DNA from: Sialis fuliginosa
Taxonomy: Eukaryota; Arthropoda; Insecta; Megaloptera; Sialidae
Direction of reading: 5' to 3'
Assembly: GCA_961205875.1 (NCBI GenBank)
Contig: OY540822.1
Span: 15,564,501 to 15,628,500 of the forward strand
Length of the DNA stretch: 64,000 nucleotides
Part shown: positions 38,166 through 49,882 of the stretch, one piece after another
Layout of the letters: every line of letters starts with the position of its first letter
Position numbering within the stretch: position 1 is the first letter of the stretch
Notes under the pieces: model-generated
What the model was told of the DNA's origin: nothing
Seen by the model: only the letters and a program-made list of their open reading frames with translations
The model's database searches: none
Position numbers and translations under genes: made by a program

Positions 38166-40590
38166 ATATAATATAATATAACATTTTTAATGAATTAAAA
38201 ATGTAATAAGTAAGTTTACTTTTAACTTTAAATGTAATGGATATTTTAAGAATATTGTGAAAACGTATTTTATTAATAGAATGACATGAAATATAATTTA
38301 GATTGTATAAGAATGTGTAAATATTGCGGTGATATCTTTCAACTGATTGGTGCAGTGTTCTATAGCAGAAGTCCTCGAAATGTTGAGGAAATCTGTTGAT
38401 TCCTTCTATGTAGATCACAGGGTACACGAGCGGGGGTTCTAGAGGAAACTAAAGTTATTTAAATTGATATTTTACTGATAACGACTTTCAATTAAACATG
38501 GTACAAATGTATATACAACAAATTGAAATTATTCAGGAATTTTTGATCGAAACAGTTTAAAAAACAAATATTTTTATACAATTTAGGTATAACTGTACAT
38601 AAAGGAATAGTTTTTATAGTAGAATTTTTATACGGAACCATTTGGTAAAGTATATGTTTTTCCTCTACCCTCAAGTGTTTATTTTTGCCATTTATTGTTT
38701 TCAATTTCAAGATGTTTTCATGTGTTCATAGCTCTTAAAAGATGCCATTGAAAATAATTTAATTTATTATTTGGTTGAAAGGACCCGCTAAATACGGTGT
38801 TGTAGTAATATAGTAGAATGTTATATTTACCATACATATATGTAGTACGTTTGAAAGATTAACTAACTGTAGTTTTTGCAGTATCGATAATTTAATTTTT
38901 ATATATCATTTACGACAGTTCAATCAAAAGTTGTAATTATTCTTATAGTAGAATTTTGTGATATAATTTTACATGAAAAATTATGCTTTCTAATTATTTT
39001 TTCATCGGATATTCAAAGGGAAATAGTTTTTTTTTTTAAATAGAAAGCATTTTATTCCATGTATTAAAAAAAAAATGTGTTTTTAATAATTTGAATTATA
39101 TTTTTTTTAATTTTAATAAATTATATATAAAAAGTGTAGGTTACTTACAATGAAGTGAATGTTTAATATTTACATAATTAAATGCAATATTTGTGTAAAT
39201 ATTATATAAAGGGATATTTGTAAACACTGCCATTAGGAAATTAATTTAATTATGGATAATAGAACAATACACTAATACTTCATTAACTCATTATATTCGA
39301 TCTAATGATTATTTTAGGAAATTGACCTGCTGGTAGGTCAACGTAATGTTTCCTTGATTACACTGCCGTTAGTATTAATGATGTATATGTGTATTTTTCA
39401 TTACTGCAAAAGAAAGTTAAAAAATAGGTAATTGACAGTTGGCCTTTTGATATTCAATGATTATTGCTGGTACAATTCGATAAGTATTCCAATTATCTTG
39501 TATAACACATTCAGTTTACGATTTTTTACACTGCCAATAAAATGTGATAGATGATAGTTTATAAAATCACTGCCCATTATATATGAATTACTTAAAAATA
39601 ATTTTGTAAATGGTTATTTCAAACCCTGGCTGAAAAGTAACCTAATTAAAAAAACTGCCTTTGCTAGTCTCTGCTTATTCACAAATCGAACGAATACATA
39701 TCTTTTCTGCTATTACTTATCAGTTAGTCTGATACTGGATTACATATATTGGTGAAGTGAGTGCAATATGTACACTATAATATAATATAAAAAACATAAA
39801 ACCGTTACTTAGCGATTGATTGTAATCTAGCGTTAGTTGAAATATCCATTTATGATGTCTCGTACAGTCATTTCACGTAATATTACTGCATTATTATACA
39901 GTGCCTTTAAATTCGGTTTGATATTTTATTAATGTTATTTAAGGAAAAAAAAACGAATACATGGAATTTTTTTTTAGTTTACTTAACAGACTTGATGTGT
40001 TATAAAATCTATTTATAAGGCCCTTTTGTGTGAATATACATTTAAAAAATGAATAGGTACATATATATTGTCATAATATGTAGATAAAATGTTTTTAACT
40101 GTAAACGTTTAGTTATAATTTAATTTAGTGGCTGTCACTTATCAGCAATTTAATTGTATCTAAGAAATATTCTAATTCTAGTGCAAAGTTAGACTTCCAT
40201 TTAAGTAGTAGTTCTGCACAAACAAACAGAATTTGTGTGTAAATATTTTAACTTAAAGATTTATTGTAAAAATGACTGAACTTATAAATAAAAATTAATT
40301 AAACATGTTCTTTTTTTAACCCCTGAAAGAAATTCTTATTCAAAAACTAATAGGCCAGGTACCAAATATTATGAAATCCTGAAATTCACCTTCCAACAAT
40401 GTTTTTTTCAGCTATGTACGGTAAATATGGGTGATATAATTTATAATTTATATAAAAAAGTGTCATATACATATGCTAGTGTTTCTCTTTTTTCGATATT
40501 TATATTTAAAAAAATAATTAGTTAAAATTTCCATGCAAAAAATAAAGTCAACAATTAAAAATTTTGAAATGGTTTGTTAAAATTTATATA

Positions 40591-40726
40591 CAGTAGGGTC
40601 TAGATTCTTTTTACGCGGTAGATACGTTCCCCAACAAATCGCTTAAAAAAGACATTGCTTACATACTTCCATTTGATATTTTTTTGTTACTTCAAATCTG
40701 CGTAAAAAAATCCGAAAACCCTACTG
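40591..40726. mobile_element. pogo/Tigger-like MITE flanked by TA
   Basis: It starts CAGTAGGGTCTAGATT and ends AAAACCCTACTG. Inverted, the right end reads CAGTAGGGTTTTCGGATT, and the similarity continues into TTTTTACGC on both sides. Both ends abut TA (TATA/TATA), the target of Tc1/mariner-type elements. The 136-bp length leaves no room for a transposase. The superfamily call is by end similarity. Confidence 0.75.
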
Positions 40727-40822
40727 TATATCAAAAAGGGAGGGTCCTATTAAAATTTCTTAATAATTAACCTGTATTTATTATAATGTTTACTTCATGC
40801 TGAAATACTTTATTGTAATATA

Positions 40823-41363
40823 AAGTACTGGCACCAGTCTTGAATCATACCCCAATATTGAACTCTTATTTAATTAAATGTACTAAATTAGAAATATTTG
40901 TTAAAGTTTGATTACTGCCATACTGTATCATAATAACTCTAAAACAGCTTAATTTGATGACGATCGGTCAATGGGCGTCAAAATAGTGGACATTTAAACT
41001 AATTATTAGTATAATTTATTTAATTATTATATTATCATAGCATCTGCATTAATATTGTTTCTAATTTTACGTTAACTTTCATTTCGTATTACTTATCATT
41101 TTGTAATCATTAGCAAGTGTCCATCACTGGTTTTACTTTATCCATTACTCGAGAAAAAATAATATAATTTAAATACAAACCTTATTTGTAGATTTTGGTA
41201 ATTAAATTGATTTAATAAAGAGGTAGTAACATGAATTCATAAGAATTACAATAATAAACTTATCAATCCCAAAAACAGTATAACTTTTTATTAAATTATT
41301 TTAATTATAAGGGATAAATATGTCCTTTGTGCGTAAAAGGGTTAAATACTGATGCCAGTACCT
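40823..41363. mobile_element. TA-flanked MITE with AAGTACTGG ends, copy A
   Basis: The left end AAGTACTGGCACCAGTCTTG is matched at the right by CTGATGCCAGTACCT (inverted AGGTACTGGCATCAG). TA abuts each end. The interior shares long blocks with copy B at 58126-58538, such as GTGGACATTTAAACTAATTA and TAGCAAGTGTCCATCACTG. Two diverged copies with common ends define a family; I do not recognise it by name. Confidence 0.7.
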
Positions 41364-41650
41364 TATAGGGGGATTAAAGGCTATTGTTTACATATGACAT
41401 TACGTAGATGAAAAGGGGTCCAGAAATCATAACAATGATTTAGTTTATTGTATGTAGTTTATAATTATGATAGTTGTCACATTTTGGTGCAGGAATTTCG
41501 CAATTTTTTCCGACTTGGAACCTGGCCTACAAATAAATGTAATAAATATATTTAATTTAGTTTATTGTTTAAAGAAAAATCAATACACAAAATATACATA
41601 CTTAATATTATTTATAACCCATTCTAATCATTATCAAATAAATACAAAAG

Positions 41651-41656
41651 TTTATT
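41651..41656 (-). terminator. Polyadenylation signal of the reductase gene
   Basis: TTTATT on + (AATAAA on the minus strand), 106 bp past the reductase stop codon. It is the nearest canonical hexamer. Confidence 0.55.
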
Positions 41657-41761
41657 AAAAAAGAAAAACATAATTCATTTAAAATAAACGATACTTGGAA
41701 ATGATAATGGAACTATATTCGATGGCACATGAAATCAAAATTCGATTCTATGTTAGTTGAT

Positions 41762-44700
41762 TCATCTTTCAGTCGCCGATCTTTTCAAAGCCCGCGATCT
41801 GATATTAAGCATCGTGCGTAGAGTCAGCCAACGCGACAACTTGGGGGAGATCGTTTCTAGACCGTTAATAACACTCACGAGAATCAAATGAGGGTAATAC
41901 CCGTTCGTGCTCGACTCGACCCCTAACGTATTTAAGGCATGCGCGACATATTTTTTAGGCGTTGGCGCCATCCAAGTCGACGATCTTATTTTAGACATAT
42001 TTGTTGCTACATATCCCGGCAATAAGCACTGAATTATAATACCCTGTTTGGAATACTCGGTTGAGAGATCGTCAGAAAATTTCTGGACGTAGGCTTTTGT
42101 CGCACTGTATACGGTCAAAAGAGGACTCGGAAATTGGGCTGCAGCTGATGATACGTTGATAACAATTCCTCTACCGCGATTTACCATTCCTGGCATGAAT
42201 AGTTTGCACATCTTTGTTACTGAGAAAACGTTGCAACGTATGAGATTCGTGTTCATCTGGTCGCCATCGGGGAGGCTGAGAAAGTATTCCGGGTACGGGT
42301 AACTCATCCCGACGTTGTTGACTAGAACGCCTATTTCTAGATCGGTGCATTGTTTTTCTATATGTTCGTAAATATCATCACCTGCTGTAAAGTCTACCGA
42401 TATTGTTTTTACTTCTACATCGTATTTCGATTCTGAAAGAAGTAAAGATATATAGTATAATCAATGGCGTATTTACCATGGCCTATAGGGCCAGTGCCGT
42501 AGCGAGCATAATTAGCGCCCGGGGCACGATATCTTTTTGGCGCCCCTGAAAAACATAAAGTAATATAATATATAGAATATCGTCGACTTGGGGGCCATTT
42601 GGCGCCCCTTTGCGAGTAGCGCCCGAGGCATGATAAACCCCCTTGCCCCCCTCTCGCTTCGCCACTGTCTAGGGCGGTAGGCTGAGAGGGGCGGCAGATT
42701 CTTTAGCTTCTTTTAGTTCAATACAGATTATTAAAAAAAAAAATTAGTAATGCGACTAAAAAAAAAAGGTCTTCAAGTTTTAATTTACGTAATACATAAT
42801 CCATACTTTTTCTTTAATAAAATTTGGAATTTCAATTCACGTGACCAAAAAAAAAGTCCCCAGTTTTTAATTTATATTATATTTTGTTCTACATCGCTTA
42901 TAAAAACAGTTATCACTTTTCAGTTCATATAGTAATTCTGACTTTTATCAAAAATAAATTATATTTATTTACTTAACGTAAATACGTCACTGAGTATAAT
43001 GTCCGGTATAATAAAGGACCTAGCAAATTTGCTAGCTAGCAAGCACTTTCAAATGAGATATCAAACTTTATATGGAGTTTATTGAAGACTTTGACTAGTT
43101 TCGCGCACGTGTTGTAGGTAAATACCAACGGCATTAAAACAGTGGTGATATTATGAAAATTATTTTGTACGGTGAAAGATGCCAATTGTGTTACAATTAG
43201 TTGAAGTGTCACTGCTCTAAATTCCATAACTAATCCATAGATACTAGAACAGAATTAATACCCCATTTGAAAGTAATTGCTAGCTAGTAATACCTTTTTT
43301 TTCGTCCTCATGTTGGTTTTTACACTTTATAAAACTTTGGCTTTGACGCCCCCCCAAACTTTAAAAAAATACATTTGGGAAATTAATTTAAAAATTTGAG
43401 TTTCTAATTATTTTATTAATTAAAATAATATATACTTACTAATTTCTGCAGCTACTGTTTGTAGTTTTTTTAATGTTCTACTTATTAATATTATATTTAA
43501 ACCACGTTCTGCTAAGGTTTCCGCATATGCTTTTCCAATTCCATCAGTAGCTCCCGTTATCACTAAAAATAAAAAAATATATTTTGTTAATTGAAAAGTT
43601 ATAACTATATATATATCGTATTTAAATTTATTCTGATAAGATATTTTATAATCAAAAACATTTTTATTATTATTTTAAATTCGATACATTTTAATTTATC
43701 TTAAATTTTAATGTATTCACTTTCATTCAATTTTATATTTCTGTATTATTAATTAAATCAAATAGATAGGTATTTTTCCGAGTACAAAAAGTTGTATTGT
43801 AGAATAACAAAAAATAATATTACTAAAAACATGTATTTATTATGCGAATCTGGTCAGAAATATTAATATACAAAATGTTAATGCTCCATTGACTGCTATT
43901 TTTTTTATTACGTGCGTCATAGTTTACCGGCTGTTCAAAATAACACGTACCCATTTTTATTTCGAAAGGAAAAAAATGTTAATAGAAAAATAATTCAGAC
44001 AAAAGTTACTTAATTTGGAGATATCAATATCATTTTTTATTTGAATGATATTGATTTTATTTAAGACTTATCCTTACATATTATAAAACGCAACGTCTTT
44101 TTGTCTGTTTGTCTGTCTGTCTGTCTGTACGTTAGTGCGCTTATCCTTATCAATCGAGAAGTTGCTCTTTTGAAATATTTCTATGATTACTTTCATTAGA
44201 ATTAATTCATCGATATGTTTATACATACAAATATTATATTACTTCCTTAATATATATATAATAATGCATAATTGAACAGAATATTATTATAGTATTAATT
44301 AATAGTACTTTTTTATTTGCAGTTCCTACGTCGAAATGAGTCGATTTCGCCAACAGCCTGTTTTTCAAATGTTCCGTGTAAGTTATGTAAGTATTTAAAT
44401 TATATATTTACGTAGATATATACAAACATACATTTACATTTAATAAATCAAATATCAACTATAGACAAAAACTATAAATACGTAAATCGATTATCGACAG
44501 AAAAATATAAACTGTGTTTTTTTATCACGGAATTTATTAAGTCGGTATTTTGTCGATAATTCTGTCATATGAAAATAAAACTATTTAAAAAATATTACCT
44601 ATTTGAACTAGTTATTCTCTTCTTCTGTATTTGAATGTAATTATATAATTAAGGTTATTATAATAATTAAGTGTAGTGCATGCAAAAATAGTGAAAATTA

Positions 44701-47700
44701 TTGTTTATATAGTATGTTATGATTGTACTTCTTATTTTTTGTGTTTGAGTTAATATTTTTATGGCAAATCGGATATCGCTGCATGAATCAGTGGCGTAGA
44801 TAGGGGAGGGGGATCAAGGGGGTCAATACGTCTTATTTTCTTGTATTTTAGTCGATATTTGTATGACGAGTTGAAGTTCACTGCACGAAATTTCACTAAA
44901 AAATTTAGAATTTTTGATAACGTTAAAAGTATGTTTATTGTATAGAAAATGACGTGAAAAGTTGTTTGTTTCAAACCGCAGATCTGTATCTCAAACCGTT
45001 CTCGAGATATAGCCTCTCAAAGTTTTAGTTTTTTCAAATTTTTGGAGAAAAATGGCCATAACTTTTGAACGTGTGGTCGGAATTGATTTTAGTTGACGGA
45101 TTTGAAATCAGCGTGTCAAAATCTATATAATGACATGTATAATACCTTAAAACTCGAAAAAAAAAAAATTCGCGAAAAATCGAAAAAATTCAAAGGGGTA
45201 TACCTTAAAAAAATGTCGATTTTTGACGAAAATTTTTTTGTCGGATTTTAAAGTATTATACATGTCATTATATAGATTTTGACACGCTGATTTCAAATCC
45301 GCCAACTAAAATCAATTCCGACCACACGTTCAAAAGTTATGGCCTTTTTTCTCCAAAAATTTAAAAAAACTAAAACTTTGAGAGGCTATATCTCGAGAAC
45401 GGTTTGAGATACAGACCTGCGGTTTGAAACAAACAACTTTTCACGTCATTTTCTATACAATAAACATACTTTTAACGAAATAAAAAATTCAAAATTTTTT
45501 AGTGATATTTCCTGCAGTGAACTTCAACTCGTCATACAAATATCGACTAAAATACAAGAAAATAAGACGTAGAATCATTTAGTTACTATATAAACATTTA
45601 TATAAAAATTTAAAAAAGTAAAAGCTTGAATTTAAGGTGTTTCATAACTAGTTTTTTTTGTTATAGGATGGGGAAAACTGACAAAATATGCTTCCCTTAT
45701 TAATAATTTCACGCCTCGCCACTGTTCTATATAAACTTATTAAATAGAACGAAATCTATTAAATTTTATAAATATTAGTTATAATATATACGTGATGTGT
45801 TTCAGTGATAATTTACAGCAAATAATATATTTCTAATGACCATTACTAACTTGACATAAAAACGAAATTAAAAATGGTTATTTGTTGGTAAAGATTCAGG
45901 ACAGAACAAGGAGGTATATTTACAAATTATATATTACTATTTTGAATTTTTTATTTTGCATATGTACTATATAACTAAAAACTCAGACATTTTTTTAACT
46001 CAGAGACATTTTTTTAACCTCTTCTAGTATGAACAAAATCAACTTTTTTTAAAATGCAATAGCTAGTACGGAAAGAGTCTAATAGAATTTTATTTTCAGT
46101 CATATCCCCCCCCATCGCAAAAAAGCTATCTACGCCACTGGCATGAATTATGACCCAAAATATATCATAAAAAAATATTAATTTAAAATAAGATCTTTTT
46201 CAGCTCCGGGTAACAACCTTTACAGGTTCAAATATTCGAAAACCTTGTAACAGAGTATTATCAATAACAGATTGTTTAATATTTAAGTTATTTTGCATAT
46301 TTAATTTACAATACATCAAGGTCCTTATAAATGTATTCCTTGTGTAACAAAAACGACTATTTCTTGATTCTTGATTAGTCATTTTACATATAAAATTAGC
46401 ATTGATTTTAACCACAAACCTACAGTTATTAAATTATTCATAATATTTAATACGTTCTTAAACTTCACCTAAAAACCTTCAATCAAACCTGAAGTGCTCG
46501 TATACGTCTCGATTCTAGACGAAATATTGAAACCCGTTTTTTGTTATCAAAATGAAATTAGATACAATTAATATGGACATCACTTTTTAACTGCCTACCT
46601 AAAGAAACGAGAATTAATTTGTTTTCGTTGTCCTAAACTTTTGTTACATTGACAGGGTTATAGCCCTGAGAGGCCCTTTCTTAGCAGGAGGGGCCCCGAC
46701 TTGGTGCAATACATCAAACGTACTTATTTTTTATTTTAATTAAATTATAATATAAATATAATCAGTGGCGTAGTAAGAAAAAATTTCAGGGGGGGATAAA
46801 TACATATGAGTTAAATTTTTTGAAGGTAATTTGAACTGATGTTTTCTCAAAACATACGTTTTTTAAGAACATTGAATATTTCGGGGGGGGGTTTCGACCC
46901 CAAAACCCCCCCGTTCCTATGCCACTGAATATAATACATATATATAAATAAACAAAATCACGTATATAAAACGTAAACAAGTTCTATTTGAAACTAACTG
47001 GTTTCATAGACAACCCACCTTTTAATAATAGATAATAAATAAAAATTCATCTATAGAGGAAAATTGTTAAAAAATAATACACGTTTTTTTTGTTTACATC
47101 ATGTATTGTATATATCTAATTATAAAATATCGTTCGGGACTTTCTTATACGTATTACATAGATCGAACAGAATGCCAAAAGGTAACAATCGGAAGTAAAC
47201 GATCGGAAATACGGTAATTGTTACAATTTAGAATCAGTGTCATTACCTTTACTAAAAATAACTGTTATATGTGTTGTGACATTTTACTCTAAACCGGTTT
47301 CATTACACTCGTGTATATATGTAGTATATTTATTTAAGTATACGTATTGTCAATCAGCTGATTCATGGTTTCGACCGTGACTTCCAATCTGCCCTACTCT
47401 TATCCGCGAATATGCCGCCAAATTAATGTGTGACGAAACGTTGGCGATAAAAATAACATGTTTCTATTTTTGCGATATAGTACTTTAAAACTATAAGTCT
47501 CTTTTTATGCGGTGCGATATTTTATCCAAATTAAAAAATTATCAACATTTCAAAAGACTTTTAGTTTTCAAAAATAAAAAAAATAATTATCTTTTTCTGC
47601 GGTTTTCCTAATTTTAATTTTACAATGTTTTTTATAGACTACTATATTGTAAATCATAAAGAAGAATACAATTATTAAAATACGCACGGGTAAAATTTTA

Positions 47701-49882
47701 CAATTATAATTTTTAATCCACAAAAATTTTATTTAAATACACGAACAATAGGTTAATTATTATTCTGTCCGGAATCATAAAGGAGCTAGCAAAATTTGCT
47801 AGCTAGCAAGCACTCTCAAATGGGGTATTAAACTTATACGACTGTTTTTTTGTAGTTTTTGACAGATAGCATAGGAAGTAAAAACAAAGGTATGTAAAGT
47901 ACATATATTTAGTAATCTTGAGTAATGCAAATATCTGTTAAACATTCAAAGAGAACTGTCATATACATAAGTTTGATACCTCATTTTAGAGTGCTTGCTA
48001 GCTAGCAAATTTATTTATTATTTTAGTATTTATGGTTAACAATAAATTATTTTGTATTATATCTAAATCTAAAATAAATACATCGAAACTCCTTTCCGAA
48101 TTTGGCAAATACTACTTTCATGTCTGTATTCAACTTAGATTTTGGATTCGTGAAAGTATGTTTAAAGATTAAAGATACATTGCGAGTAAAGATTATACAT
48201 AAGTTTTACAAAAGTGATAATATGTATTGAGTTACAAATGCATGAAAATAACATATGTGGAATGCTAACATGGCAGTTCCCAGCGGTTGATTCTGGATGC
48301 ACGTGTATATAACTTTCATACATTATTTAATATAACATAATGTTTATAATAAACATCCTGTATATTTCACTACTCTTTTTGTTCTGAAAAAGTTACTACG
48401 TTTGTAACAAAAAATGTAATATAAAACATCTTACAAATATTTAATAAAATATACATTTATACATAGTTATACGAGTAGAAAAAACATTGACTTTTATAGA
48501 GCTTTAGGATTGAATTTTCTATTCACAAAGCGCTTTTCACACCTCGCAATCTAACAGATATTCTCGTATAAAAGTTTGGCTTCATAAAAAGTATAGGTAA
48601 ATTATATAATCTTTTAATGCATTTATAACCATATAAGATTTCAATTATTTATTATAGTAGTGAATTTAATAAACAAAATACATTTTAATTAAATAATTCA
48701 TATAAATTTGTAAGTACAATAATTACTTAAACATAATTCTTTATTCTTTTATATTTAAACAGTGGAACGAATTATCAAGACCATCGTCTAAAAATATCAT
48801 AATCAATCGTAATATTTTAATAATTATCTTTATTTTAAACTAATTTCATTGTGTTATTCGAAACGTTTTCTAAATTGAATTATGTACCTACTAGTAAAAA
48901 ATGTAAGTAATTTATATGTATATAAATTTAAATGTCATTTTTTTATATCATATGTTTTTGTTTTTACGTTTAATATTTTTTTATCTCGGATTTTACAATT
49001 AGTGTTTTTTCCATTTTTTTATTTCATTAATTTTTGTGGATAATTGTAAGAAAAAAATCATTAGATGATTTATTATTATTAAGATTTGTTACATCGATTT
49101 ATCATTTTGACATGCTTTTTATGATTTGATTGATTATTTAGAGGAATTTGGTCATCTTTTCTTAAAAAAATAATAAATGCTTAAAATATATGTATTTAGT
49201 TAATATTTTGAAAAATACATTTGGGTATTTATCAAACAAAAAACTGGAATTAATATAGTTTTCGTAAAAGGCCAGGTAAAAATATCTGCAAAACTTGATT
49301 GTATTAATTATAATATTTTTGCTTGATTAAGCAATCATTATTTCTTTAACAATATATTTTAGAAATTCACGAATTTTTAACTTTCTATATGTTAAGGTAC
49401 TTGAATTATTTTTTTTGGATGAATCTGACAATTTAACTTTTCACTTGATTTCTTTTACAAAATAAAAAAAATGTAAATTATTACTATGAGTTAGCAGAAT
49501 TCATTGTGCCATTAAAATATTAATAATGTATTGATTATGGACTATTGTTTTATTTTTCTGTATTGTATGTTAATATTATTATTTATTAAAAATTCTTATC
49601 ATGCTTAAATACATAAATACATGTTATCAAATATTACCACATTATTTTTGCATATGCATGCATTTTCATATAGGAAAATTCCAAAACTATATATATTCAG
49701 AAGTAAAGATAATTATTGTACTTACATGCCCATTTTCCGAATTCTGGAATTCTGCTAGCGTTAATTTTTCCTATTTGTGGCGCAACAAATGCACTATATA
49801 TAAATTTAAAAAACACTCTTACTAATTGAAATCCAACTATAGATATACATAATAGTCCAATTTTTTCTAAAGTAGTAAACAT
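41762..49882 (-). CDS. HSD17B12-type 3-ketoacyl-CoA reductase (SDR)
   Basis: Short-chain dehydrogenase of the ER membrane. The closest family reduces 3-ketoacyl-CoA in very-long-chain fatty-acid elongation and can act on steroids (spidey in flies). The exons on the minus strand are 49882-49726, 43562-43440 and 42432-41762, giving 316 residues against about 312 in HSD17B12. An in-frame TAA sits just before the ATG. Residues 8-30 form a hydrophobic N-terminal anchor. TGATDGIG (55-62) binds NADP(H), and NNVG (132-135) is the NNAG-type motif. The catalytic set is Asn161, Ser189, Tyr202 and Lys206 (YSATK). [11 protein letters not shown] matches the family. The C-terminus, KRSATER, lacks the usual dilysine retention signal. 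Intron 1 is 6.2 kb and full of MITEs; a 176-bp MITE also lies in intron 2. Confidence 0.92.
42492..42667. mobile_element. hAT-type MITE in the reductase intron 2
   Basis: 176 bp from CAGTGCCGTAGCGAG to CTCGCTTCGCCACTG, whose inverse is CAGTGGCGAAGCGAG: a 15-bp terminal repeat with two mismatches. The flanks TATAGGGC (42484-42491) and TCTAGGGC (42668-42675) match 7 of 8, a near-intact target duplication. The G+C is well above the surroundings. The flanking CAATGGCG... and GGGCGGTAGG... may be remains of an older element into which this one inserted. Confidence 0.82.
43001..43290. repeat. Palindromic GCTAGCTAGC repeat, copy A
   Basis: It begins GTCCGGTATAATAAAGGACC, then TTTGCTAGCTAGCAAGCACT and TCAAATGAGATATCAAAC. 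The right part carries the inverse as CCCCATTTGAAAGTAATTGC followed by TAGCTAG. Copy B (47767-48012) has the same order. It lies in the reductase first intron, reading in from its acceptor side. The family is not recognised. Confidence 0.65.
44101..44128. repeat. (GTCT)n microsatellite
   Basis: About 28 bp of imperfect GTCT tetranucleotide repeats inside the reductase intron 1, preceded by AAAACGCAACGTC. It could mark the end of a degraded repeat element. Confidence 0.7.
44789..46140. mobile_element. hAT-type element with 8-bp duplication and internal foldback
   Basis: 1,352 bp from CAGTGGCGTAGATAG to GCTATCTACGCCACTG (inverse CAGTGGCGTAGATAGC), so the first 15 terminal bases match perfectly. 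The target duplication GCATGAAT is exact at 44781-44788 and 46141-46148. The left 930 bp contain the same foldback and right flank as the element at 425-1423, down to a terminus CGCCTCGCCACTG that here ends inside the element (45724). There is no transposase frame. It lies in the first intron of the reductase gene. Confidence 0.9.
44828..45570. repeat. Long near-perfect inverted repeat (foldback)
   Basis: The sequence from ACGTCTTATTTTCTTG (44828) reads as the near-exact inverse of CAAGAAAATAAGACGT (ending 45570). The arms are about 365 bp meeting near 45199. It is about 90% or more identical by eye to the foldback at 599-1240, with longer intact outer arms. A transcript would form a long double-stranded hairpin. 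Confidence 0.92.
46763..46927. mobile_element. 165-bp hAT MITE with perfect target duplication
   Basis: It starts CAGTGGCGTAGTAAG and ends CGTTCCTATGCCACTG (inverse CAGTGGCATAGGAACG). AATATAAT flanks both ends exactly (46755-46762 and 46928-46935). The interior has G-rich and C-rich tracts (GGGGGGG and CCCCCCC) that would pair in a hairpin. Confidence 0.87.
47767..48012. repeat. Palindromic GCTAGCTAGC repeat, copy B
   Basis: It begins GTCCGGAATCATAAAGGAGC and continues TTTGCTAGCTAGCAAGCACT and CTCAAATGGGGTATTAAAC. The inverse appears at the right as GTTTGATACCTCATTTTAGA then GTGCTTGCTAGCTAGCAAAT. Order and sequence are shared with copy A (43001-43290), so this is a dispersed repeat family with palindromic ends. 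Confidence 0.7.

Larger units (their letters stand above)
37427..41650. other. Convergent gap: UTX 3' UTR and repeats
   Basis: UTX (+) and the reductase (-) point at each other across this 4.2-kb AT-rich stretch. AATAAA at about 37774-37779 could end UTX. The rest holds three small inverted-terminus elements (38106-38165, 40591-40726, 40823-41363). Open frames such as 38134-38427 - and 41467-41658 + have no recognisable domain. Confidence 0.6.

Noticed and set aside
38134-38427. 97-codon minus-strand frame with a faint resemblance to a transposase C-terminus
   Set aside because: Only a short phrase looks transposase-like and no catalytic DDE/D motif or matching ends are present. Too weak to call.
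42483-42665. 60-codon minus-strand frame in the reductase intron 2
   Set aside because: It coincides with the 176-bp GC-rich hAT MITE and is non-coding.
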